A stretch of DNA of 5,659 nt, from assembly GCA_021442885.1 (NCBI GenBank), contig JABUVA010000030.1:10525-16183 (forward strand), in the 5' to 3' direction. The stretch's first letter is position 1. Every line of letters starts with the position of its first letter. Both the position numbers and the translations under genes were made by a program. The notes beneath the pieces were generated by a model that saw only the letters and a list, made by a program, of their open reading frames with translations, made no database searches and was not told where the DNA came from. Below are positions 1 to 5,350 of this stretch, piece by piece. Source of the DNA: Methanobrevibacter sp. (GTDB taxonomy: Archaea; Methanobacteriota; Methanobacteria; Methanobacteriales; Methanobacteriaceae).

Positions 1-117
1 ACTGGAGTTTGTGATGAATCAGGTCTTGTTTGTGCAATGATGCCACACCCAGAACGTGCAGCTGAAGAAATATTAGGTTCAGCAGATGGTTTAAATTTCT
101 TCAAAGGATTTTTATAG
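1..117 (+). CDS. purQ: Phosphoribosylformylglycinamidine synthase, glutamine amidotransferase subunit (C-terminal fragment)
   Basis: The first 38 codons are the C-terminal tail of a gene that begins left of the window and stops with TAG at 115-117. The tail reads [19 protein letters not shown] and then FFKGFL. PHPE is the His/Glu part of the Cys-His-Glu triad of class I glutamine amidotransferases, and the following LGS-DGL-FF pattern is typical of PurQ. In the archaeal and Gram-positive PurSQL complex, PurQ releases ammonia from glutamine for formation of FGAM in purine synthesis. The nucleophilic cysteine lies outside the window, so only the tail can be judged. The stop codon overlaps the ribosome-binding site of the next gene, which implies cotranscription and probably coupled translation. 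Other class I amidotransferases are possible but fit the tail less well. Confidence 0.85.
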   Translation, partial: TGVCDESGLVCAMMPHPERAAEEILGSADGLNFFKGFL

Positions 118-121
118 GTGA
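116..121 (+). promoter_or_regulatory. Shine-Dalgarno site of cobA, overlapping the purQ stop
   Basis: AGGTGA is a perfect complement to the usual 3' end of 16S rRNA. It sits 5 bases before ATG 127 and shares two bases with the purQ TAG codon. The GTG at 118 that would extend the reading frame upstream is part of this site, which is why ATG 127 is chosen as the start. Confidence 0.8.
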
Positions 122-126
122 GAAAT

Positions 127-852
127 ATGGTTGTTTCATTAATAGGTGCAGGTCCTGGAGATGCTGATTTAATAACATTAAAAGCAGTTAAAGCATTAAA
201 TAAAGCTGATGTAGTATTATATGATTATCTAGCAAATGAAGAAATATTACAACATGCACCAGATACTGCAAAATTATTATACGTAGGTAAAAAAGCAGGA
301 GAACACTATAAAACTCAAGATGAAATTAATGAAATTCTAATAAAAGAAGCTATTGAAAATGAAAATGTAGTAAGGCTAAAAGGTGGAGATCCATTTGTAT
401 TTGGCCGAGGAGGAGAAGAAATCTTCGCCCTAATAGATGCAGGAATTAAATTTGAAGTAATACCAGGAGTAACATCAGCTATTGGTGCACCAACATCATT
501 AGGACTTCCTGTAACTCAAAGAGCACTAGCCACATCTTGTACTATAGTAACAGGCCATGAAGACCCAACAAAAGCAGAAAAACAAGTAAATTGGGACTTC
601 ACAGCAGACACCTTAATAATACTTATGGGTATAGGTAATATTAAAGAAAACACCGAAGAAATAATGAAACACCGCCCAAAAAACACACCAGTCTGTGCAA
701 TAGAAAAAGGAACACTTCCAGGAGAAAAAGTCATATTTGGAACATTAGAAGACATATCAACAAAAAAAATAAAACCACCAGCTATTCTAATAATAGGAGA
801 AGTAGTAGGAATATACAAAGAAATATATGACTATCAAAAAAACATAAAATAG
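127..852 (+). CDS. cobA: Uroporphyrinogen-III C-methyltransferase (SUMT), single-domain
   Basis: This 241-residue cytoplasmic enzyme transfers two methyl groups from S-adenosylmethionine to uroporphyrinogen III, giving precorrin-2. That is the branch point to siroheme, cobalamin and coenzyme F430, so it is a key enzyme for a methanogen. The tetrapyrrole methylase fold is clear: GAGPGD at residues 7-12, [16 protein letters not shown] at 83-98, [10 protein letters not shown] at 113-122, GLPVTQR at 126-132, a MG turn at 167-168 and [11 protein letters not shown] at 217-227. The length fits a stand-alone SUMT, with no CysG-type dehydrogenase/chelatase and no fused HemD domain. ATG 127 is preferred over the in-frame GTG at 118 because AGGTGA lies 5 bases before it and the protein then begins [12 protein letters not shown], as is usual. 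The gene follows purQ with almost no gap and is probably cotranscribed with it. Another precorrin methylase (CbiF/CobM type) is unlikely given the [16 protein letters not shown] motif. Confidence 0.95.
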   Translation: MVVSLIGAGPGDADLITLKAVKALNKADVVLYDYLANEEILQHAPDTAKLLYVGKKAGEHYKTQDEINEILIKEAIENENVVRLKGGDPFVFGRGGEEIFALIDAGIKFEVIPGVTSAIGAPTSLGLPVTQRALATSCTIVTGHEDPTKAEKQVNWDFTADTLIILMGIGNIKENTEEIMKHRPKNTPVCAIEKGTLPGEKVIFGTLEDISTKKIKPPAILIIGEVVGIYKEIYDYQKNIK

Positions 853-895
853 TTAAATATAATTTATAAATAAAATAATTAAAGGGGATAAGAAA

Positions 896-2677
896 ATGTG
901 TGGAATTGTCGGTTGTATACTAAAAAATAATGAAAAAGCAGCACCTGTTCTCTTAGATTGTATAAAAAAACTAGAGTACAGAGGATATGATTCTGTAGGA
1001 ATAGCAACAGTTAGTGATAAAATCAACATTAAAAAAGATGCAGGTCAAATCAACAAGGTTAATCTAGAATTAGACCTAGCAGATATGCCAGGAAACTATG
1101 GAATAGCACATGTAAGATGGGCAACACATGGAGATCCAAATAAAGCTAACTCACACCCACAAGTAGATAACACAGGAAAAATCGCAGTTGTACATAATGG
1201 TATAATTGAAAATTATGAAGTTATTAAAAAAGAATTAGAATCCCAAGGACATGTATTTAAATCAGATACAGACACAGAAGTTATTCCACACCTAATTGAA
1301 AAATACATGGATCAAGGAATGGATTTAGAACATGCATTAATAGAAACAATAGGAACAATCCATGGAGCATATGCAATAGCTGTAATAAGTTTAGATGAAC
1401 CTAATAAAATACTAGCAACACGTAAAGACAGTCCCCTAATAGTAGGAGTAGGTGAAGACCAATACTTTGTAGCATCAGACTCACCAGCTATTCTAGAATA
1501 CACAAGAAATATAATATATCCAGAAAGAGATGAAATAGTCATACTAGAACCAGAAGGAGTAACAATTAAAGATAAACAAGGAAATATTCTTGAAAAAGAA
1601 ATTGAAGTAATAGAATGGACTCCAAAAATGGCACAAAAAGAAGGCTATGACTACTTTATGATAAAAGAAATCAATGAACAAGCAACAGCAGTTAAAAACA
1701 CATTAACAGAAAAAGAAAACATTGAAAAAATCGTAGAAGATCTAGATGACATAAATAGAATATGCTTCGTAGCATGTGGAACATCATACCATGCCTCCCT
1801 AACAGGAAAATACCTAATAGAATCACTAGCAGGCATACCAGTAGATGTAATTCTAGCATCAGAGTTTAAATACTCAACAAACACCCTAAATGAAAAAACA
1901 TTAGTAATTTTCATATCACAATCAGGTGAAACTGCAGATACATTAAAAGCACTAGATATTGCAAATAAAACATCAAAAACACTAGGAATCGTAAATGTAG
2001 CAGGTTCATCAGTAACAAGAAGAGCAAACTATGTAATACACACACAAGCAGGTCCAGAAATAGGAGTAGCAGCAACAAAAACATATCTAGGTCAACTAAC
2101 AGCTATATACATGTTAGCAGGTCTACTAGCTAAAAACAATACACTAATGGAAGAACTAGATAGAGTACCAGAATTCATAGAAGAATTACTACTAGATACA
2201 AACTCAATAAAAGAAATGGCAACAAGATACAAAGATAATAATGACTTCTATTTCATTGGAAGAGGATACTCATATCCAATAGCACTAGAAGGAGCTCTAA
2301 AACTAAAAGAAATAACATATATACATGCAGAAGGCTATGCAGCAGGAGAGCTAAAACATGGACCATTAGCATTAATAGACATTGGAGTACCAGTAGTTGT
2401 AGTACTACCACCAGGAGAAGACCATAGAAAAACAATGAGCAATCTAGAAGAAGTAAAATCACGTGGAGCTCGTGTAATAGCTATTGGTGCAAGTGATGAT
2501 GCAATGCTAATCTCAAAATCAGATGATGCATTTACAATCAACCCAGATGTAACAGATATAATATCTCCATTAGTATACATAATACCATTACAAATGCTAG
2601 CATATTACATAGCTATTGAAAGAGAATTAGATCCAGACAAACCAAAAAATCTAGCAAAATGTGTAACAGTAGAATAG
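896..2677 (+). CDS. glmS: Glutamine--fructose-6-phosphate aminotransferase (isomerizing)
   Basis: This 593-residue cytoplasmic enzyme makes glucosamine-6-phosphate from fructose-6-phosphate and glutamine, the first step to UDP-GlcNAc. In Methanobacteriales that supplies pseudomurein and glycans. The N-terminal glutaminase domain (about 1-240) starts MCGIVG, so Cys2 becomes the nucleophile after Met removal. It also has RWATHG (74-79), NGIIEN (101-106) and SDTDTE (123-128). Two SIS sugar-phosphate isomerase domains follow, with CGTSYHA (294-300), SQSGETADT (341-349) and KLKEI plus [11 protein letters not shown] (about 469-495). By alignment to E. coli GlmS, Glu472, His488 and Lys588 correspond to the catalytic Glu488, His504 and Lys603. 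The ending LAKCVTVE is typical, and length is near the usual 600-610. The start has AAAGGGG at 881-887, 8 bases upstream. The 43-base gap from cobA is too short for a glmS ribozyme, so read-through from the purQ-cobA transcript is the simplest regulation. The gene is intact. Confidence 0.97.
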   Translation: MCGIVGCILKNNEKAAPVLLDCIKKLEYRGYDSVGIATVSDKINIKKDAGQINKVNLELDLADMPGNYGIAHVRWATHGDPNKANSHPQVDNTGKIAVVHNGIIENYEVIKKELESQGHVFKSDTDTEVIPHLIEKYMDQGMDLEHALIETIGTIHGAYAIAVISLDEPNKILATRKDSPLIVGVGEDQYFVASDSPAILEYTRNIIYPERDEIVILEPEGVTIKDKQGNILEKEIEVIEWTPKMAQKEGYDYFMIKEINEQATAVKNTLTEKENIEKIVEDLDDINRICFVACGTSYHASLTGKYLIESLAGIPVDVILASEFKYSTNTLNEKTLVIFISQSGETADTLKALDIANKTSKTLGIVNVAGSSVTRRANYVIHTQAGPEIGVAATKTYLGQLTAIYMLAGLLAKNNTLMEELDRVPEFIEELLLDTNSIKEMATRYKDNNDFYFIGRGYSYPIALEGALKLKEITYIHAEGYAAGELKHGPLALIDIGVPVVVVLPPGEDHRKTMSNLEEVKSRGARVIAIGASDDAMLISKSDDAFTINPDVTDIISPLVYIIPLQMLAYYIAIERELDPDKPKNLAKCVTVE

Positions 2678-2770
2678 GGATTTATTTAGTTTACAAATTT
2701 ACTATTCATAGGATTAAACATTAGAATTAGCATAATAGCTATTTTTAATTATCATCAAAAAATTGATAGA

Positions 2771-2783
2771 AACATTTATATAT
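2771..2783 (+). promoter_or_regulatory. Archaeal promoter motif (BRE plus TATA) without an obvious gene
   Basis: GAAACA followed by TTTATATAT closely resembles the box A promoter known from methanogens. Transcription would start about 25 bases downstream, near 2803. A TGCA-containing stretch (2789-2793) and a GGTGAT Shine-Dalgarno-like site (2805-2810) follow. The ATG 5 bases after that site (2816) opens only seven codons before TAA. In DNA this AT-rich such motifs arise by chance, so the call is tentative. Confidence 0.4.
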
Positions 2784-3091
2784 GATGTTGCACTATTAAT
2801 TGTTGGTGATGATGTATGCGATGTGATAAAAAATTATAATCAAATACTAGATTATTTTATCAATTAGATGAAAAAATTGGTAAAAACGAGAAAATTGGTA
2901 GTTGAATTAAAGTCTATTATTATAAAAGCTTAGAATAATCTGGGTTTGAATAGTAATTAGATTAAATCCTCAATAAATTTTTGTTTAAATTCGAAATAGG
3001 GTTATACTAATTATTAAAAATTAGTAAAAATTTTGAAACACGATAAAAAACAGATAAGCTTAATGCCAAAATATAATTAAAAGCCAATGGA

Positions 3092-3129
3092 TTAAAATAG
3101 TATAAAATTTTTCCTCCATACTATTTTAA
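3092..3129 (+). repeat. 12-bp perfect inverted repeat (hairpin) with CCTCC in the loop
   Basis: TTAAAATAGTAT (3092-3103) and ATACTATTTTAA (3118-3129) are exact reverse complements separated by 14 bases (AAAATTTTTCCTCC). As RNA from the plus strand the loop would present UUUUUCCUCC. From the minus strand it would present GGAGGAAAAAUUUU. The element lies 90 bases past the stop of the rpn-like gene, and another hairpin begins two bases after it. It could be a terminator, a small-RNA stem or the remains of a miniature element. Confidence 0.7.
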
Positions 3130-3131
3130 CA

Positions 3132-3167
3132 AGATATAAAGGAAGAGAATATTCTTTCTTTATATCT
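3132..3167 (+). repeat. 36-base near-perfect hairpin (16 pairs, tetraloop)
   Basis: The whole 36-base segment folds on itself, from AGATATAAAG at the left to CTTTATATCT at the right. It forms 16 pairs, of which two are G-U in plus-strand RNA, around an AATA loop. On the minus strand those two positions become A-C mismatches, so the fold is better as plus-strand RNA. It stands two bases after the preceding hairpin. No clean T-run follows directly on the plus strand, which argues against a simple plus-strand terminator. Confidence 0.7.
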
Positions 3168-3219
3168 AAAAACACGACTTATTTTAAAACTATTTTTATT
3201 AAAAATTCTACTATTGTTT

Positions 3220-4164
3220 TTAGTTAGTTTTTAGTTGTTTTATTGTTTCTAAAGGGAGTTCTGATATTTCTGAAATATCTTCAATGTTCATGCCTGTTTT
3301 TAATAATTTTTTAGCAACGATTTTTTTCCTGTTTTCTTCTCCTTTTTCAAATCCATTTTTAAATCCATTTTTTTCTCCAGTTTCATATCTTTCTGTTAAT
3401 ATATTTGGATAGTTCATTCTTATTTCCTCCATTATCTTTTTGTATTCCTCATCGGTAAGTAAATGATTTGCGAATGTTCCGTGTGCAAATTTTATCTCAT
3501 CTATTTCACTTTTTGGCAATTCTTTAATGTTATTAGTAATTTTTGTTAATTTTAATAATAATTCAAAGGTATCTATCTCTTTTAATGTAATAAAGCCTAC
3601 TTTTAAGAAAAGTAAATCTTCTTCATTTAGTTTTTCATTATTTTGTATTTTACTTTCAATGTTATTTAAAATTTTGGTGGTTTCCATATCTTCGAAATTT
3701 ATCATTCTTACATGAAATCTGTTTTTTGACCCGTATTTTAAACAATATTCTTTTTTTGGGCATTTTTCTACAGATAGTACATATGTTTCAACACCTAGAT
3801 CATATTTTTCATCTATTTCATGTGCATATTTTCTAAATCTTTTTAAATCTTTTTTTTGTGGTTTGTTGGTTTGGAATTCAACATTTACGTCATGGCCGTA
3901 TTTGCTTTTTCCAACAAAATCAGCATTTTGTTTTCCTCCTTTTAATGTTGTTAATTCTGAGTTTTTCTCAGATATTATTTCTTCATCGATTCCATAATAT
4001 TTAAAAATCCAATTTATGAATTTTATAGAGTGTTCTTTTTGAATTTTATCCCATGGCTGATGTATTTTCTCTTTTTCGGTTTTTTCCTTGTTTTTTGTTG
4101 AATCTGTTTGTTTTACTACAAGAAATATTAAAAGAATTATAATAAATTTTATTTTTTCTTTCAT
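3220..4164 (-). CDS. Rpn-family / PD-(D/E)XK nuclease-like (transposase-type) protein with hydrophobic N-terminus
   Basis: This 314-residue protein resembles the Rpn (recombination-promoting nuclease) / 'PD-(D/E)XK nuclease family transposase' group, whose members cut DNA and promote recombination. The nuclease core is at about 36-160: an entry helix around KEHSIKFINWIF (43-54), then ADF with Asp82 and VEFQ with Glu96 and Gln98, giving the D...ExQ variant of the motif, followed by a basic helix (KDLKRFRKYAHEI, 105-117). The tail is typical of the group: Gly/Lys-rich repeats (NGFKNGFEKGEE, 266-277), then AKKLLKTGMNIEDISEIS and a final helix ending IKQLK. Unusual for the family is the N-terminus: residues 7-17 are all hydrophobic (FIIILLIFLVV) between lysines, followed by a Lys-rich linker (18-35), as in a short signal anchor. 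ATG 4164 is chosen because GAGGT ends 5 bases before it; an in-frame TTG four codons upstream overlaps that site. The gene stands alone with its own TATA box. Activity and target are unknown. Confidence 0.75.
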   Translation of the reverse strand: MKEKIKFIIILLIFLVVKQTDSTKNKEKTEKEKIHQPWDKIQKEHSIKFINWIFKYYGIDEEIISEKNSELTTLKGGKQNADFVGKSKYGHDVNVEFQTNKPQKKDLKRFRKYAHEIDEKYDLGVETYVLSVEKCPKKEYCLKYGSKNRFHVRMINFEDMETTKILNNIESKIQNNEKLNEEDLLFLKVGFITLKEIDTFELLLKLTKITNNIKELPKSEIDEIKFAHGTFANHLLTDEEYKKIMEEIRMNYPNILTERYETGEKNGFKNGFEKGEENRKKIVAKKLLKTGMNIEDISEISELPLETIKQLKTN

Positions 4165-4169
4165 ATTAT

Positions 4170-4174
4170 ACCTC
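4170..4174 (-). promoter_or_regulatory. Shine-Dalgarno site of the rpn-like gene
   Basis: Read on the minus strand this is GAGGT, followed by ATAAT and then the ATG at 4164. It overlaps an in-frame TTG at 4176, which would otherwise extend the protein by four residues. The site therefore decides for the ATG. Confidence 0.7.
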
Positions 4175-4204
4175 AAATAATTTTATTAATCCTATGTTAG
4201 AAGT

Positions 4205-4214
4205 TTTATATAAA
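4205..4214 (-). promoter_or_regulatory. TATA box of the rpn-like gene
   Basis: TTTATATAAA is a palindromic match to the archaeal TATA box. Its centre is about 45 bases upstream of ATG 4164, which predicts a start near 4184 and a leader of about 20 bases that still contains the GAGGT site. A second AT-rich TATA-like stretch lies at 4220-4228, so the exact box is uncertain. Confidence 0.55.
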
Positions 4215-4374
4215 CTTATTTATAAAATAAAACTCGCTACATTCTTAAAACAATTTTTTAAACTTTTATAAATATTTATTTTAGAATATAATATTTTTAA
4301 TACAAGTAAATTTTAATTTCATTATTAAATTTATGTTGAAGTGGAAATTTTTCAAAAATAGTGATAATTTTTAA

Positions 4375-4389
4375 GGGTGTTGCAAAACC
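4375..4389 (-). mobile_element. Possible terminal inverted repeat of a decayed insertion sequence
   Basis: GGGTGTTGCAAAACC looks like the outer end of an insertion sequence: a short GC-rich island with a GGGTGTTGCAAAA-type start in otherwise AT-rich DNA. On the minus strand it would be the right end of an element whose coding remnant (4456-4611) stops 67 bases before it. No matching inverted copy is present elsewhere in the window, so the other end would be lost. A 15-base palindrome (TTAATAA/TTATTAA, 4403-4417) lies just inside. The family cannot be assigned from this. Confidence 0.35.
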
Positions 4390-4455
4390 GACTAGTGAGT
4401 GATTAATAAATTATTAACAAGTGTTAATTCTTATAACTTCTTTATCCAATATTAT

Positions 4456-4611
4456 TCATTTGATTTCTAGTTTTTCAGTAACTTTACTGTTTTGAATATT
4501 TTTAATTGCTTTAGGCAGTGTAGCTGTGAAATGTAACTCTAGCAAATTATTGTTTCGTGAAACATCACTATCTCAATAGGCAATGTGATTTATCCCCATA
4601 TTTTTAGACAG
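4456..4611 (-). pseudogene. Possible remnant of a coding sequence (transposase tail?)
   Basis: One minus-strand frame stays open for about 50 codons except for one in-frame TGA (complement of 4573-4575). It reads LSKNMGINHIAY, the stop, and then 38 residues including NNNLLELHFTATLPKAIKNI and VTEKLEIK before TGA at 4456-4458. The amino-acid mix is protein-like and the frame ends 67 bases before the insertion-sequence-end-like motif, as a transposase would. I do not recognise the family. In DNA this AT-rich a 38-codon open stretch can arise by chance, so this is weak. Confidence 0.3.
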
Positions 4612-4731
4612 TCACATAATATGATATAAAATACATACTAAAAGTAGAAAACAGAAGATGAATAATGACAAGGTTCATATTAAAATTATCACACCGAACA
4701 AAACAAACACCAATAATTAACATTATCAGAA

Positions 4732-4747
4732 GACTTTTTGAAAAGTC
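4732..4747. promoter_or_regulatory. Palindrome upstream of the ferritin TATA box, candidate operator
   Basis: GACTTTT and AAAAGTC are exact reverse complements separated by TG. The site ends 3 bases before the A-run that serves as BRE and 11 bases before the TATA box, a usual place for an archaeal activator or repressor to contact the basal machinery. It does not match any iron- or redox-regulator site that I know, so the regulator is unknown. Confidence 0.4.
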
Positions 4748-4750
4748 ATA

Positions 4751-4766
4751 AAAAAAAGTATAAATA
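4751..4766 (+). promoter_or_regulatory. Ferritin promoter (BRE and TATA box)
   Basis: An A-run ending in G (4751-4758) followed by TATAAATA (4759-4766) is a good archaeal BRE/TATA pair. Transcription would begin near 4786-4790, leaving a leader of about 20 bases that contains the AAAGGTGA ribosome-binding site at 4794-4801, 7 bases before ATG 4809. Confidence 0.7.
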
Positions 4767-4808
4767 CTAAGATAAATTAATACAATAAAAAAGAAAGGTG
4801 AAATATAT

Positions 4809-5303
4809 ATGTTATCTGAAAAAATGGAACAAGCTTTAAATGAACAAGTGAATGCAGAAATATACTCAGGATACTTATATTTATCCATGTCAGCTTATCT
4901 TGAAGAAGCTGATTGGCCTGGTTTTGCAAAATGGATGAGAATACAAGCTGAAGAAGAATTAGAACATGGAATGAAAATATATGATTACATTATCAGAAAA
5001 GGAGCAAGAGTAACTTTAAAAGGAATTGAATCTCCACAAACCGAATGGGATGGTGTAGAAGCAATATTCGAACATGTTTTAGAACATGAACAATTTGTAA
5101 CTTCTTTAATTAATAATCTTGTTGACTTAGCTATTGAAGAAAAAGACCATGCAACTAATTTATTCTTACAATGGTATGTTGAAGAGCAAGTAGAAGAAGA
5201 AGAAAACGCAATGGACAACCTTGCTAGAATCCAAAAAGGTAAAGATTCCATTGATGCTTTATTCATGCTCGATAAAGATTTTGGTGCTCGTCAAGCAGAA
5301 TAA
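4809..5303 (+). CDS. ftn: Non-haem ferritin (FtnA-type), iron storage
   Basis: This 164-residue four-helix protein should assemble into a 24-subunit cytoplasmic shell that oxidises Fe(II) with O2 or H2O2 and stores it as mineral. Every iron ligand of E. coli FtnA is present at the same residue number: Glu17, Glu50, His53, Glu94, Gln127 and Glu130 for the ferroxidase centre, the nearby Tyr24, and Glu49, Glu126 and Glu129 for the third site. It starts MLSEKMEQALNEQVNAEIYS, as is usual, and length matches the family (about 165). There is no haem-binding methionine pattern of bacterioferritin and no Dps-type short form. The gene has its own promoter, a strong AAAGGTGA site and a following hairpin, so it is a single-gene unit. 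In a strict anaerobe its likely role is iron reserve and protection on oxygen exposure. No truncation is seen. Confidence 0.95.
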   Translation: MLSEKMEQALNEQVNAEIYSGYLYLSMSAYLEEADWPGFAKWMRIQAEEELEHGMKIYDYIIRKGARVTLKGIESPQTEWDGVEAIFEHVLEHEQFVTSLINNLVDLAIEEKDHATNLFLQWYVEEQVEEEENAMDNLARIQKGKDSIDALFMLDKDFGARQAE

Positions 5304-5314
5304 ATTTATTAAAA

Positions 5315-5347
5315 ATGCCCACATTTGGGCATAAACTTACTTTTTTT
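5315..5347. terminator. Hairpin terminator between convergent genes
   Basis: ATGCCCA (5315-5321) and TGGGCAT (5326-5332) form a 7-bp stem with a CATT loop, the most GC-rich hairpin in the non-coding parts of the window. On the plus strand it is followed by seven T's at 5341-5347. On the minus strand it is followed at once by TTTTT (complement of 5311-5315). It can therefore end both ferritin and the convergent gene from the right. Confidence 0.7.
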
Positions 5348-5350
5348 ATA

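Larger units (their letters stand above)
2678..3219. other. Non-coding interval between glmS and the convergent rpn-like gene
   Basis: This 542-base stretch has no reading frame I would call a gene. It is extremely AT-rich, with stops in every frame at about the density expected by chance. Just after glmS there is a weak hairpin (TAGC/GCTA, 2728-2741) followed by TTTTT at 2742-2746 that may end the glmS transcript. Further on are a promoter-like TATA box at 2775-2783, a small inverted repeat (ACTAATT/AATTAGT, 3006-3025) and two strong hairpins at 3092-3167. On the minus strand, a short T-run opposite the A-run at 3202-3206 lies just past the stop of the rpn-like gene and may terminate it. Confidence 0.6.
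4215..4750. other. AT-rich interval between divergent rpn-like and ferritin genes
   Basis: No intact gene is supported here. The part near the rpn promoter (4215-4370) is almost pure A/T and I see nothing definite in it. From 4375 the composition is less extreme, and there is an insertion-sequence-end-like motif and a possible broken reading frame. The rest is upstream DNA of the ferritin gene, with one tiny possible reading frame (4665-4751) and a palindrome at 4732-4747. Confidence 0.5.

Noticed and set aside
516..818. 100-codon minus-strand frame inside cobA
   Set aside because: It is antisense to conserved tetrapyrrole methylase sequence, with no ribosome-binding site and no family resemblance.
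863..870. TTTATAAA in the cobA-glmS gap as a glmS promoter
   Set aside because: Transcription would start near 891-893, after the AAAGGGG ribosome-binding site, and so remove it. Read-through from cobA is simpler.
853..895. glmS ribozyme upstream of glmS
   Set aside because: The gap is 43 bases, far too short for the ribozyme, and has none of its conserved sequence.
1312..2580. Several minus-strand open frames (69-87 codons) inside glmS
   Set aside because: All lie wholly within a clearly functional plus-strand gene and have Ser/Leu/Ile-rich composition expected from antisense reading. None has a recognisable domain.
2806..2812. C-box-like GTGATGA as part of a C/D-box guide RNA
   Set aside because: There is no CTGA D or D' box at the right spacing downstream, and no second C box in place.
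2877..2900. Short direct repeat AAATTGGTA (two copies) as a CRISPR or iteron-like array
   Set aside because: There are only two short copies in very AT-rich DNA, with no regular spacer pattern.
2816..3100. Long decayed gene in the frame following MRCDKKL
   Set aside because: About ten stops in 95 codons is what chance predicts at this AT content, and no stretch resembles a known protein.
3527..3715. 62-codon plus-strand frame inside the rpn-like gene
   Set aside because: Its Ser/Phe/Ile-rich composition is what antisense reading of a Lys/Glu/Asn-rich gene produces. The minus-strand gene has clear domain features.
4604..4888. Minus-strand open frame of 94 codons with a hydrophobic middle
   Set aside because: It overlaps the ferritin promoter and the first 27 codons of ferritin. 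The hydrophobicity follows from reading A-rich DNA in antisense, and it has no ribosome-binding site or family resemblance.
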